Below, piece by piece: positions 49,446 to 61,303 of a stretch of DNA of 64,000 bases. The notes under the pieces were generated by a model that worked only from the letters and a program-made list of their open reading frames with translations, had not been told where the DNA came from and searched no databases. The stretch covers positions 213,241 to 277,240 of the forward strand of contig NW_019774613.1 in NCBI RefSeq assembly GCF_001039355.2, given 5' to 3'. A program made the translations under genes and the position numbers. The DNA is from Lingula anatina (lineage: Eukaryota; Brachiopoda; Lingulata; Lingulida; Lingulidae). The number at the start of each line of letters is the position of its first letter. Positions within the stretch are counted from its first letter, which is position 1.

Positions 49446-51107
49446 CTGAAGTTGCAATCTTTTCCAGGTGTGTGGCAACCTCAGATGGGACTCTCTCAGT
49501 CTCCAATAAGTTGTCGGTCAACCCAGGGAGAAGGTCTTTTGGATGATCCTTGGTTGGAACATACATTTCTGGTGCGTCACTTGCACTGGACTGGAACCTA
49601 ACAAAAACCTGGTCACTTCGGAGTAAAAATTTGATCCCAATTATATCACCATAGGCTGAATCAGAGAGGATGTACTTTAGGATGGACATCTTTTTGTCAA
49701 ATGAGAGGCTGTCTTCCCAGGTTGACACATTTGGTTTCTTTAGAGCAGTGCGTACATGTCCTGGCTGAATCTTTGCAATTTTTATATTGTGCTTTTGTAA
49801 TGCAGCTTTTACATGTGATGGGATGGTGCAAATCTTTTCGCCGCTGAGAATTAGAACATTCACAAGATCTTCAACATTGTCAATGTTAGAGCTTATATCA
49901 TTGAACAAGACTTCACTAGCATTGTACCATGTGTCATCTGTTGGGCTATAAAATGATTGCCTCAATAGAGTCACTCTGTACATACGTGTGACCATTTCTT
50001 CAAATTTGGGATCAGTTGCACTGCAGTCTGGCATTGCATTATAAATGCACGTTGGTGAAAAGCCTGCGAGAATGGCACAATTTAGGAGTTCAGCATATGC
50101 CACTGAAACTGCTTCTTCCACCAGACAGATGTTCCACAGAAGAGCTTTATCAGTCAAGGCAGATCTATCTTGGTCAGTGGTGGGCCATTTTAGGTGTCTG
50201 CGATTTTGGCTGAGTGCAAAGAAACCGCTCATGTGAACTGGAAGACCAGTCACACTTTTTTCTTCTAGTGGGAGTGGTAGGAAACAGAAGAAGTGACCCT
50301 TCTGTTGTTGGGGCTTCTGTTTGACCTGTTGAAGTGGTTCATCCTTTTTGCCACAGCACATCGCGACAGCCACCCACGGAAGATAACCCAGACTTGAATC
50401 ATTTGCCAGTTTTTTAAACTGTGAACTCACTTGGCCTCCTGAAAAGTGATTTGTTAGCATCCATTTGGTTGTCTTGGAAGTTTTGTCAACAGACAATCTG
50501 GCATTCTTTGAGGGGGTAGGTGAGGTGGCTGCTGTTTGGTGGATATATGTTGTCTCTGTGAATTGGAGCTCATATGTAAACTGAATTGGTTTTTCTGGCC
50601 ACTCATTGGTTTGTCGCACCCTAGCAATTTTTGACAAAAACTCTCCACGCTTTGATCTCACACCTTTGATGCACTCTTTATCTAATGCCAAATGGAAGAT
50701 TAACTCTGGTTTATCACTTTCTTCTGTTCTTTCATACAATTCAATGCTTTCCAGCGAAGACAAAAACAGAAGGTTCATATATGCACATGTCATGAAAGAT
50801 TTGAACAAACTGTCAATTTTTTCTGATGCATATGTCTGCTCTGACAATTGTGAACAGAATTGAGAGGGATCTTGTGAACCTGTTCTGAGTGGAAAACGAA
50901 ATAGTGTTCCCTTATAATCTACACCATTGAATGTTTTGTCACGTCCACAAAAAATCCCCTCAAATGGTTCAAACTGATCATGCAGGGCAGAGATTTCCTC
51001 TTTATCATTTTTAAGGTGCCATTGCTTCCCTGTTGTTCCACTACCAAAGAATTTTTCATGTGGATCTAGGAATCCTATCTTGTCTCCACTTATCATGCTT
51101 GGTAAAT
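49446..51107 (-). CDS. Sacsin-like exon B (rest of repeat 1 GHKL and following domain), copy 1
   Basis: Acceptor TTTTCTTCTAG gives DLPSMISGDKIGFLDPHEKF, the standard continuation of the GHKL domain after FHMT. It runs 1,662 nt to donor TTCAG|GTAACT. The phase matches exon A (1+2) upstream and the giant exon (1+2) downstream. Sacsin landmarks include YKGTLFRFPLRT, HFFCFLPLPLE and LPVHMSGFFALSQNRRHLKW. The open frame extends another 292 nt into the intron because of an in-frame minisatellite. Confidence 0.9.
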
Positions 51108-51406
51108 CTAGAAGAAAATGTAGAAGAAAAGAAAAATAAATGCCCAAGCACAAAAGGTTTATACAAAGGCACATATAAAACCTATGCACAGGTTCAAAGG
51201 GTTTATGGACAGACACAATCAATCTATGCACTGACATATAAGATTTATGCCCAGGCCAGTAGGATTTGTATTTGTGCACAGGAACATGGGATTTGTGCCG
51301 AGGCTCAGAGGATTTATGTACAGGGGCCAGGCATTTACCTAGAGATGCATGGATGCACAGACAAGTATGTTTTAGCCCAAGAACATAAGATCTTTGCATC
51401 CCTGTA
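51108..51406. repeat. 21-bp minisatellite next to exon B, copy 1
   Basis: About ten degenerate 21-bp units of the type TATGCACAGGCTCATAGGATT. Because 21 is a multiple of three, the minus-strand frame of exon B stays open through the array and would encode a heptapeptide repeat like EPVHKPY. Present also in copy 2. Confidence 0.8.
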
Positions 51407-51563
51407 CAGGGGCAGATCCAGAGCTATTTTCTGACCATCTTCAAAATTTTCTTTGTTGATCCATCCTCCATTTTTGACTGTCTTCTTACAGAAAATTTAG
51501 ATACTCGCAATGTAAACTTGAAAATCTGACTGTCTTTCAGAAGACAGCCTCAATCCGCCCCCG
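51407..51563. mobile_element. 157-bp TIR element with CTGTA duplication, copy 1
   Basis: Left end CAGGGGCAGATCCAGAG, right end CTCAATCCGCCCCCG, flanked on both sides by CTGTA (51402-51406, 51564-51568). The interior contains GTTGATCCATCCTCCATTTT. Related copies lie at 57519-57677 (same site, other haplotype) and 61686-61857. Confidence 0.85.
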
Positions 51564-51673
51564 CTGTATTATATTAATGCATTAACCAAAAGCTATAGCC
51601 CTATGCTGAACATGCATGCAGTGCTTTGCCTGAGACAATACAGCGATATAGATCACTGAGCTTTGAAAGACAA

Positions 51674-52302
51674 AATATTGCCCATGATACCACATGCATG
51701 TGGAATAACTTGAATTATTGCTGGTAATATTAAACTAGACAGCAAAGCCGACAGATATACAGATATCATACAAGAACCAAGGCAGCAAAGGCGACAAATA
51801 TTCAGACATTCAGATGCAGAAAAGAATGCACCAAATAATGTTTTGGCTAATTTTGATGCACTATTATACTATGCTTTAAAACAGCACAATCACTCTTACT
51901 CTCTCACACTATGTACTACAGGTGGCATGGACATTGAAAAGCCAGCAAGTAATTCAATTTCATGGGCTAAAAAAGCCACTGAAAATGCTAATGTGTAAAA
52001 AATTAGATATTAAAAAAATAATAATAAAGTTTGGCAGTAATGGGGCTAACATCACCAAAACTGTGAAAAGACAGAATCAAAATTGATTAAAAATTATGCC
52101 AATTTTCAAAATCAACCTACCTCTTCACCAAACAAACAATATATTGCCCACGATACCACATGCATGTGAATTAACTTGAATTATTGCTGGTAATATTAAA
52201 CAACACAGCAAAGCTGACAAATATCCAGACACCATACAGGAAACAAGGCAGCAAAGCTGACAAATGTTCAGACGCAGAAAAGAGTGCATCAAATAATGGC
52301 AG
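51674..52302. repeat. Direct duplication of about 165 bp, 467 bp apart, in the sacsin intron
   Basis: 51674-51840 and 52141-52302 share CACATGCATGTG, GAATTATTGCTGGTAATATT, GGCAGCAAAG and CAGATGCAGAAAAGA-like words in order, at about 88-90% identity. The second haplotype has one full unit (57991-58140) and only the first 20 bases or so of the other. Confidence 0.8.
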
Positions 52303-52989
52303 TCAGAGAAATAAGCGTAGAGATCAGTCAGTTAGTAGTTAATCCCTGGAAAACATATCACTGCTGTTGTGTTACCTGCTGGAGAAGTAACTCAGCCAAG
52401 TGTCCCAAGCAATACAGCCAAAAGAGAATGAGGCAAAAGATGTTAAAATACCTGTGTGTGCAGAAATTTCCATCTTCTCTTTGCTGTGGTCTTCCTCAGT
52501 GCAATTGTTTTGATCACTAGGTGGAGTTTTGGTCAAAATTATTAATTAATGATATTATTGACTGAACTAAGCCTGTGCCCCCTTCACATACAGGTATTTA
52601 AACATCTTTGCCCTTGTTGTGTTTGGAAGTTATAGGGCAAACTTCAACAAAACTGTGAAAAAAGAAGATTACCATTAAGTAAATTTAAAGTAAAACAAAA
52701 ATACCTTTTGGAAGCTATAATATGGGGTGAATGTCATGTGTTGGACAGAAATAGTGATGGTGATTACGTGGACAGACAGACCAATCAGAATATATACAGA
52801 CAATTACAGTGTCTGTATATAAAAACTGAAGCAAAACCCACTTAGTAAATTTAGATTTTTGTCTTGCTATGTTTCAATATTCTTTGGAATTGACAAGGTG
52901 ATTCGTTACATGTGTAAAATTGTTGAGCATAAATTTGTACATGTATAACCACAGGCAAAAATTGTATATATTTTTCTGAAGATAGTGCA

Positions 52990-53152
52990 CAGGCCCGTAG
53001 CAGGCAATTTCAGAGGGGGGGGGTTCGTTTTCTGAAAAAGTGGACCTTTTACCATAAAAGTACAAGTACATAGGTCAAATTTTACCCAGAGTGGACCTTT
53101 TTCCAAGCAAAAAGGGTGGTTCTTTTGAAACCCTCCCCTGGCTACTGGCCTG
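52990..53152. mobile_element. 163-bp TIR element, CAGGCCCGTAGC family
   Basis: CAGGCCCGTAGC at the left end and GCTACTGGCCTG at the right end are imperfect inverses. The interior carries GTGGACCTTTTTCC and GTGGACCTTTTACC motifs. Confidence 0.8.
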
Positions 53153-53638
53153 GACTTCCAAGATGAAAGTGGTCTTACCTTTTCTTTCGGCTGTGGGGGA
53201 AAAAGCCGGGACATTATTTCTCCAACTGCTAGGTCAGACATGATGTAATATGGCAGGGCCAGCTCATAGTGTTCAGACTGGGGGCTGGAACAGAACATAC
53301 ACACTGTCATCCATCATATTTCCCTGGTAGTAATTCAAGGGTACTTTTGCTTCATCTTTGCCCCATCAATTTATTATTATAGCGCTGACGTAGGTAAAAA
53401 TGAACTCCACTGCCTTAAATTTTTTAAAGTCAAGTAATGAACTTTTCTTTAAGAATTTAATTTGTAACTATTTCAAAATTGTGAACAGATGAGCCTGGCT
53501 TACTAAAAAGGCAAAAATCTGCACAGTGCTAGAGAAACCTACAATCATAGCAGCTAAATGGATCAGGCAATCTTAATTTTCAAACACATTTTCAAGAAAG
53601 AAATGATGATTTGACAGATACAAAATAGTGCAACTTTA

Positions 53639-53639
53639 N
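53639..53639. other. Sequence join (single N)
   Basis: The join lies inside a second, damaged CAGGCCCGTAGC-type element. Confidence 0.85.
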
Positions 53640-53730
53640 CCCTTTTCCCAAAAAATACAAAGTACAAAGGGCAAAATTTTCCCCGAGGGGGCCCTTTTTC
53701 CAACAAAAAAGGGGGTTTTTTTAAACCCCC

Positions 53731-53761
<31 letters not shown>

Positions 53762-53776
53762 ACAGCTACGGGCCTG
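53640..53776. mobile_element. Right part of a second CAGGCCCGTAGC-family element
   Basis: Shares GGGCCCTTTTTCCAACAAAA with the element at 52990 and ends GCTACGGGCCTG (53765-53776). The left end is lost at the N. Poly-C and (CA)n expansions lie just inside the right end. Confidence 0.7.
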
Positions 53777-53839
53777 GTGCATCTCTATTTGCTGTTTGTG
53801 CTGCATGTATATTGCCATTTAACAGATTGCCACTCATAC

Positions 53840-53987
53840 CTGTCATGTGAAAGACAGACTTGAACCCCAACCCAAATTTTCCAACTTTCAGTGGATCATC
53901 TCTCTTGCTACTATTGTGGATGGCTCCTATTCTGTCCCAGTCTTTATCACAAAAAACAGCATCATTGTAGGCATACAGAGCTGGACC
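53840..53987 (-). CDS. Sacsin-like exon A (GHKL glycine box of repeat 1), copy 1
   Basis: 148 nt between acceptor ACTTATATCTCAG and donor ACAG|GTATGAG. It encodes [32 protein letters not shown] and [16 protein letters not shown], the lid and glycine box of the Hsp90-like ATPase fold. It joins exon B in phase. The exon with the QNADDA N-box must lie further right and was not found in the window. Confidence 0.9.
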
Positions 53988-55301
53988 CTGAGATATAAGT
54001 GAAAAGAACAATTCAAAAGATGAAAATACATTTAGAATGCTTTATAAATGATTTTAATGCCACACAGGGTTAGGCTGTCCCTGGGTTGGGGGGCTAGGAA
54101 GGGGGTGTGTGTGTGATATTCTTTATTCCTTTTACATTGCAATTTCTGCTATCTCATCCATTCTAAACCATTAGGGGGAGGAAATTTTGGTATTAATTTT
54201 TTTTCATCACTTAAAAATTAATTAATATTTTATAATGTGTGAATCTGGCACAGCCACGCACATTTGGTAAGGAACTTTTCAAAATTACTAAGTGGCCCAT
54301 TTTCAAGTTTGATGAAATTCTTAAAGTGAAAAACATTACACAGAATAGTCTTCCTACAAAACTTGGAAGCCTGACATAATTTTCAAGTTTTTTCAACTAT
54401 CATAAGAGACATACAATTTGACTTTAGAATTTTAGTGGAACTGTGGGTTAATTAGGCTGTCCCAGGGGAGGGGAGGGGGAGGTAACAGGACTCAAATTCT
54501 TATGACATTGTATTTTTTGTTATCTTTGCCTTTACCATAAGTAAGGTAATTTTGGCATTGACAGACTGGGGTAGTGTTTGACCTTCGTTTGAAATAGCAC
54601 AGGCCAATTTGGCCAGTATGTTTTGTGTGTTACAGGCCAAACTGAAAATGTACAAGCCAGATTTTGGCTTGTTTTATTAAGAAGTTACCAGCCAAGTATT
54701 TAAAGTAAAGGCCATGTGGTAATGACGGATGATTGAGATGTTATCAGGTACCAATGCTGCACAGTTAGTTATAAGTCATATGCAAATAAAGATAAAATTA
54801 AAAACTGTTTTGATTAATCGTTTTACTCAGTTTAGACTCTAGAAGTACTTGTTTCAGGATAAATATTAAAATGAGCTTTAATTAAATATTTTTTTAAAAT
54901 ACTACAACTAAACTCGTGATATTATGGGTGAACTCTGTACAGTAGGTCGCTCTGACTGAGATGAAATCGGTGAATATAGCTGTAAAGCTGACGAGATTGT
55001 TAAAATTTTAAGTGTATCCGAGGTGAAATAAAATTTGTTATATTGCTTTATTTGAATGGTATTGTATTGTTTTGTATTGTATTAGCACAAGGTAGGTAAT
55101 TCAAGTTCTCTTACCCTAAACACGTTGCTAATCTTCGCGCGTTTGAAAAAACTTTTTTTTTTTGCTCTGCTCAGAAAAAGATTTTTAGAGAAGTCAAAAA
55201 CATGCTTTGAGTCAGAGAGCTCAGACCGTTAGCTTGCATCAGTTCGTTTCTGCTTTGATTTTTGTATACTCATCATTTGATGCTGCCCAGCTAGAATGGG
55301 A
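53988..55301. other. Sacsin intron, copy 1, up to the sequence join
   Basis: No exon found. 54211 is the empty site of the TTAA insertion at 58721-62390. Similarity to the second copy stops near 54500 (62679 in the other). Beyond that the sequence is unique. Confidence 0.6.
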
Positions 55302-55302
55302 N
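55302..55302. other. Sequence join (single N)
   Basis: The right side restarts at CTGCAACAGTAAAGGAGCAG, the equivalent of 49205, downstream of exon B. Confidence 0.9.
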
Positions 55303-55539
55303 ACTGCAACAGTAAAGGAGCAGAATATTTACAGACATTTACAGATCTGTATATAAAATCTGAAAAAATAATAATAAAATTGTTTTAATGACCAGATTTG
55401 TTTCCAAAAAAGTTATCGTAATCTAAAGATTATTTTCTGTTCAATTTAACTTGCATATTAGCTGATTATAATTGTTGTTTAGCAATTTTGCCTCTTAAAA
55501 ATATATGATACATGGACTGGCCCTTTTGTTAATAGTTAC

Positions 55540-57219
55540 CTGAAGTTGCGATCTTTTCCAGGTGTGTGGCAACCTCAGATGGGACTCTCTCAGTCTCCAA
55601 TAAGTTGTCGGTCAACCCAGGGAGAAGGTCTTTTGGATGATCTTTGGTTGGAACATACATTTCTGGTGCGTCACTTGCACTGGACTGGAACCTAACAAAA
55701 ACCTGGTCACTTCGGGGTAAAAATTTGATCCCAATTATATCACCATAGGCTGAATCAGAGAGGATGTACTTTAGGATGGACATCTTTTTGTCAAATGAGA
55801 GGCTGTCTACCCGGGTTGACACATTTGGTTTCTTTAGAGCAGTGCGTACATGTCCTGGCTGAATCTTTGCAATTTTTATATTGTGCTTTTGAAATGCAGC
55901 TTTTACATGTGATGGGATGGTGCAAATCTTTTCGCCGCTGAGAATTAGAACATTCACAAGATCTCCAACATTGTCAATGTTAGAGCTTATATCATTGAAC
56001 AAGACTTCACTGGCATTGTACCATCTACTGGCAGAGATAGAGGTGTCACCTGTTGGGCTATAAAATGATTGCCTCAATAGAGTCATTCTGTACATACGTG
56101 TGACCATTTCTTCAAATTTGGGATCAGTTGCACTGCAGTCTGGCATTGCATTATAAATGCACGTTGGTGAAAAGCCTGCGAGAATGGCACAATTTAGGAG
56201 TTCAGCATATGCCACTGAAACTGCTTCTTCCACCAGACAGATGTTCCACAGAAGAGCTTTATCAGTCAAGGCAGATCTATCTTGGTCAGTGGTGGGCCAT
56301 TTCAGGTGTCTGCGATTTTGGCTGAGTGCAAAGAAACCGCTCATGTGAACTGGAAGACCAGTCACACTTTTTTCTTCCAGTGGGAGTGGTAGGAAACAGA
56401 AGAAGTGACCCTTCGGTTGTTGGGGCTTCTGTTTGACCTGTTGAAGTGGTTCATCCTTTTTGCCACAGCACATCGCGACAGCCACCCACGGAAGATAACC
56501 CAGACTTGAATCATTTGCCAGTTTTTTAAACTGTGAACTCACTTGGCCTCCTGAAAAGTGATTTGTTAGCATCCATTTGGTTGTCTTGGAAGTTTTGTCA
56601 ACAGACAATCTGGCATTCTTTGAGGGGGTAGGTGAGGTGGCTGCTGTTTGGTGGATATATGTTGTCTCTGTGAATTGGAGCTCATATGTAAACTGAATTG
56701 GTTTTTCTGGCCACTCATTGGTTTGTCGCACCTTTGCTATTTCTGACAAAAACTCTCTACGCTTTGATCTCACACCTTTGATGCACTCTTTATCTAATGC
56801 CAAATGGAAGATTAACTCTGGTTTATCACTTTCTTCTGTTCTTTCATACAATTCAATGCTTTCCAGCGAAGACAAAAACAGAAGGTTCATATATGCACAT
56901 GTCATGAAAGATTTGAACAAACTGTCAATTTTTTCTGATGCATATGTCTGCTCTGACAATTGTGAACAGAATTGAGAGGGATCTTGTGAACCTGTTCTGA
57001 GTGGAAAGCGAAATAGTGTTCCCTTATAATCTCCACCATTGAATGTTTTGTCACGGCCACAAAAAATCCCCTCAAATGGTTCAAACTGATCATGCAGGGC
57101 AGAGATTTCCTCCTTATCATTTTTAAGGTGCCATTGCTTCCCTGTTGTTCCACGACCAAAGAATTTTTCATGTGGATCTAGGAATCCTATCTTGTCTCCA
57201 CTTATCACGCTTGGTAAAT
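55540..57219 (-). CDS. Sacsin-like exon B, copy 2
   Basis: Colinear with 49446-51107 at about 98% identity, with the same splice sites and phase. It is 18 bp longer because six residues (SISASR) are inserted before WYNASEVLF. A handful of amino-acid changes are scattered through it (for example MISGDK to VISGDK, WEDS to RVDS). No stops or shifts. Best explained as the other allele, with recent tandem duplication as the alternative. Confidence 0.9.
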
Positions 57220-57518
57220 CTAGAAGAAAATGTAGAAGAAAAGAAAAATAAATGCCCAACCACAAAAGGTTTATGCAAAGGCACATATAAAACCTATGCA
57301 CAGGTTCATAGGGTTTATGCACAGGCTCATTAAATCTATGCAACGGCACATAATATTTATGCCCAGGCCAGTAGGATTTGTATTTGTGCACAGGAACATA
57401 GGATTTGTGCCGAGGCTCAGAGGATTTATGTACAGGGCCCAAGGATTTACCTAGAGATGCATGGATGCACAGACAAGTATGTTTTTGCCCAAGAACATAA
57501 GATCTTTGCAGCCCTGTA
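57220..57518. repeat. 21-bp minisatellite next to exon B, copy 2
   Basis: Same array and position as 51108-51406. The in-frame heptapeptide translation is again free of stops, and units differ by substitutions between the copies. Confidence 0.8.
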
Positions 57519-57677
57519 CAGGGGCGGATCCAGAGCTATTTTCTGACTGTCTTCAAAATTTTCTTTGTTGATCCATCCTCGATTTTTGACCGTCTTCTTA
57601 CAGAAAAAATTAGATACCCGTCAATGTAAACTTCAAAATCTGACCGTCTTCCAGAGGACGTCCTCAATCAGCCCCTG
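57519..57677. mobile_element. 157-bp-class TIR element with CTGTA duplication, copy 2
   Basis: CAGGGGCGGATCCAGAG at the left end, TCAGCCCCTG at the right end, CTGTA on both sides. Orthologous to 51407-51563. Confidence 0.85.
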
Positions 57678-58347
57678 CTGTACTATATTAATGCATTAAC
57701 CAAAAGCTATAGCCCTATGCTGAGCATGCATGCAGTGCTTTGCCTGAGACTTTGTCTGAGACAATACAGGGATATAGATCAATGAGCTCTGAAAGACAAA
57801 ATATGGCCCAAGATACCACATGATATTAAAAAAATAAAAAAATAATAATTAAGTTTGGCAGTAATGGGGCTAACATCACCAAAACTGTGAAAAGACAGAA
57901 TAATTAAAGTAAATTAACTTAATTAAATTAATTAAATATCATGCCAATTTTCAAAATCAACCTACCTCTTCATCAAACAAACAATATATTGCCCAAGATA
58001 CCACATGCATGTAGATTAACTTTAATTATTGCTGGTAATATTAAACTACACAGCAAAGCTGACAAATATACAGACACCATACAGGAAACAAGGCAGCAAA
58101 GCTGAGAAATGTTCAGACACAGAAAAGAGTGCACCAAATAATGGCAGTCAGAGAAATAAGCGTAGAGATCAGTCAGTTAGTAGTTAATCCCTGGAAAACA
58201 TATCACTGCTGTTGTGTTACCTGCTGGAGAAGTAACTCAGCCAAGTGTCTCATGCACTACATCCAAAAGATGTTAAAATACCTGGTGCATCTCTATTTGC
58301 TATGTGTGCTGCATGTATATTGCCATTTAACAGATTGCCACTCATAC

Positions 58348-58495
58348 CTGTCATGTGAAAGACAGACTTGAACCCCAACCCAAATTTTCCAACTTTCAGT
58401 GGATCATCTCTCTTGCTACTATTGTGGATGGCTCCTATTCTGTCCCAGTCTTTATCACAAAAAACAGCATCATTGTAGGCATACAGAGCTGGACC
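58348..58495 (-). CDS. Sacsin-like exon A, copy 2
   Basis: Identical in length, splice sites and encoded GHKL segment ([16 protein letters not shown]) to 53840-53987. It lies about 1.1 kb upstream of exon B in this copy, against about 2.7 kb in copy 1, because the 52453-53776 insertion is absent. Confidence 0.9.
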
Positions 58496-58964
58496 CTGAG
58501 ATATAAGTGAAAAGAACAATTCAAAAGATGAAAATATATTAAGAATGCTTTATAAAGGATTTTAATGCCACACAGGGTTAGGCTGTCCCTGGGTTGGAGG
58601 AGCTAGGAAGGAGGTGTGTGTGATATTCTTTATATATTTACATTGCAATTTCTGCTATCTCATCCATTCTAAACCGTTAGGGTGAGGAAATTTTGGTATT
58701 AATTTTTTTTCATCACTTAAAGGGGGTCTTCCCGATATGAGGGAAAATGAAACATATCCCAAACTTTTTCTTATATACGAAGGTCATGATCTAAACCAAA
58801 ATTCGCCTTTGAGGTAGACGGCAATCAAAATAATTAATTATTTCACATTCGAGTCTGTATTGGAGAACGTCCTCTCCCCAAAAAAGAGAAGATGTCTACC
58901 GCAAGGTTTTAGCCAATCAGAGTGCGTTGCCTAAAATAGCACTCATACAAAAGGAGAAACAAAT

Positions 58965-59610
58965 ATGGCGCGGTGGAGTTCGAAGTAAGTCGTTTACCGA
59001 TGCACGTTAGTTAAAACTCTCTCCCTTCAATGTTCGTGAACAGGTTTGTGCACTTAAACATTAAAAGAATTCATTTAACTTCTCGTCTGTTAAAATAGTC
59101 CAAAAATCAATGAATGGCTTGGAAATATTTACGACGTAGTGTAGCCTATTATGTCAACAGTGCTTGATACCGTAATTCTCAATACCGATTCACCGAATGA
59201 GTAACTTGTACCAGGAAATATACTGGTGACATGATTAGAGACAGTGATATTTTTCGGGTCAACTGAACCTGCCCTTTTTGGTTGGATATTTATGAACGAC
59301 TGTTACTTTTTTTTGTTGTTTGCTATGCTTTCTGAGCCGCAATTTTGACATCGCAATTTGCACGCACAGCGTAGCACAGACTACAAATGCGTTCCAGGCG
59401 ATTTTGATACTTACTGGCAGTAGTGGTGAGCATCGTGCAGATGTCAAAATCGTCAATAGGAGTGCCTGAATTTTGTGCTACGCACACACGTATCTTATCT
59501 TGCTTTTCTAGTCGATCTGTTTTTATACTTTTCAGATCGAGAGTAGGCCTATTGTTGATGAGGCAAGCAGTCAGAGCAGTCCAGAACTAGAGGGTAAAGA
59601 GCTCCCTGAG
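58965..59610 (+). CDS. Possible two-exon start of a gene inside the TTAA insertion
   Basis: An ATGGCGCGGTGGAGTTCGAA start is followed by donor GTAAGTCG (58985). A second exon-like block lies at 59536-59610 between TACTTTTCAG and GAG|GTAAAG and is open in the frame RPIVDEASSQSSPELEGKEL. The frames join only if the acceptor is taken slightly inside that block (after GAGAG). No family recognised. Confidence 0.3.
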
Positions 59611-61120
59611 GTAAAGAGTTTTGTTATTTTTAAATAAAACAGGCCTTTTAGTTAATCTGGCACATTCCTTAGTTTTGATAGTAATGTGTAGGACCCACCT
59701 TACCCTCACCTATATTCACATGTAATAATCCACACATACAAAAAACTTATAGTTTAGGGATAACAATTGATACGCTTGAGTGCAGGACAATGATTAATTG
59801 AAGTGAAACCCATTTTGAACAGTTCACAACATTATTACTAGCATGCAATTAAATCAGTGCCAATTATTATTATTATTAGTTTTATTATTATTTTACAGCA
59901 TACTATATGTTGTGATGTCAGCCTCATTAGATAAAAAGCCCTGTATAAAGGTTTAGTAGAGTTGGCAGTGTTACATAGCACTTCTAGGTCCAGTAGTACA
60001 AGGCTTGGAAGAGGTGTGAGATCAGGAGGATTGACTCAAGAACATGAAAGGAGAATTCAGTAACTCACAGAAGAGGTATAAGACTCATTATATCTTTATT
60101 GAAAAGATAAATGCTAAGTTTCTCACAATACACAAACACCATTCATATTCCTTTTTATTTTCAAAGTAAATTTATTCAATTAAATTTGGTGGTGTGAAAT
60201 CCAGTCCTTATGGTTATTTTAGTGTTCATACATTTTCAAATATTTTATTTTTGAAGTAAGCTATTGTACATATCAAAACAGAAATGACAGATATAAAAGT
60301 GAATATTTTTTTTTTCATTATCAGAGCATACATGATGGTGTTGCCAAGAAAATGATGGTGTTGCCAAGGAAAGTGCTGAATACATTGTGACAAGTGTGAT
60401 GGAAATCCTGGCCTTGCACTGGATATAAAGATGCTTTTGCTAGAGAATTTACCAAGCAATGACTCAGCATCAGTGGAGATGGGACTGGCCCATCTCCCAC
60501 TCACTGTAATGTCCCCTACATTTTGACTGCCGTTGAATTTGCTGGATTACTTCACTTTGAAGAAAATTACAGAATAACTATTACCACGAGTATCAGTTTA
60601 CTGACCAAACATTCATAAGACCTGTAATATGCAAGTCACTGAGTAGAAGGATTCTTTTCATTCTACTGTAATTTGTGCAACCATTCAGTGAACATAAAAA
60701 ATAAAGGCATAGAAAAACAAGGTGCGCTCATTTATCCCTTTCTCATATCAAAAGTAAAATGCAACTCTGTACACAATCTGTTCATAAAATCAATCATTTT
60801 AAAAGTTAATGTCATACAAGGAAATAATGTATGTCTGGATGGATTTATAAAAAATAAGTTTATGTGAAGTAATCATCATTTTGATAAAAAAATTCTTATA
60901 TACATATAAGGACCACGGTGCCTTGAATCTCTTGGTTCCATCTGCACCATGGCTGCTTAAAAATGTGTACTTGTAATTCCCGTGTCAAATTCCTGGTTTG
61001 TAAGACTGGAATGTACCTTTATTTGTGCTAATTGTTTATGTAACAGCTTGAGGTCTTACTGTCATCCATGATTTTGAGTGCTTGCTTTGCTGCTTAGTAT
61101 AACTAAAAACAAAACATTGA

Positions 61121-61303
61121 CTATTGGAAAGACTTCAATGCATTTTTTGTGAAATTAATAGCAATGTCTACGCCAGACATAAGAGCACTGAATAGAGCAT
61201 GGTTATCAAAATTATTTGTTTCAAAATCCAATTTATTATATAATGTTCCCCACAATAAGTACTGATATCCTGTGCTTGTCACAATTCTAGAACTAGCTGC
61301 CAT
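61121..61303 (-). CDS. Possible 60-residue terminal exon inside the TTAA insertion
   Basis: Open from MAASSRIVTSTGYQYLLWGT through DNHALFSALMSGVDIAINFT to a TAG. Composition is protein-like and unlike the surrounding AT-rich sequence. It lies downstream of the minus-strand exon at 61982-62101 and could belong to the same gene. No family recognised. Confidence 0.3.
   Translation of the reverse strand: MAASSRIVTSTGYQYLLWGTLYNKLDFETNNFDNHALFSALMSGVDIAINFTKNALKSFQ

Larger units (their letters stand above)
52453..53776. mobile_element. Insertion of about 1.3 kb present in one sacsin copy only
   Basis: AAAATACCT at 52444-52452 is followed by about 1.3 kb before GGTGCATCTCTATTTGCT at 53775. In the second copy AAAATACCTG is followed at once by GTGCATCTC (58275-58290). 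The inserted DNA includes two CAGGCCCGTAGC-type TIR elements and an N. No gene was recognised, and its overall ends are not inverse repeats, so it may be a composite. Confidence 0.6.

Noticed and set aside
49435-51399. Taking the full 654-codon open frame as exon B
   Set aside because: The first about 97 codons are the intronic minisatellite and the pyrimidine-rich acceptor tract. Phase and sacsin homology place the exon start at 51107.
58348-58495. Two tandem sacsin genes
   Set aside because: Duplicated exons are each bounded by N joins with overlapping flanks. One gene with two haplotypes needs fewer assumptions.
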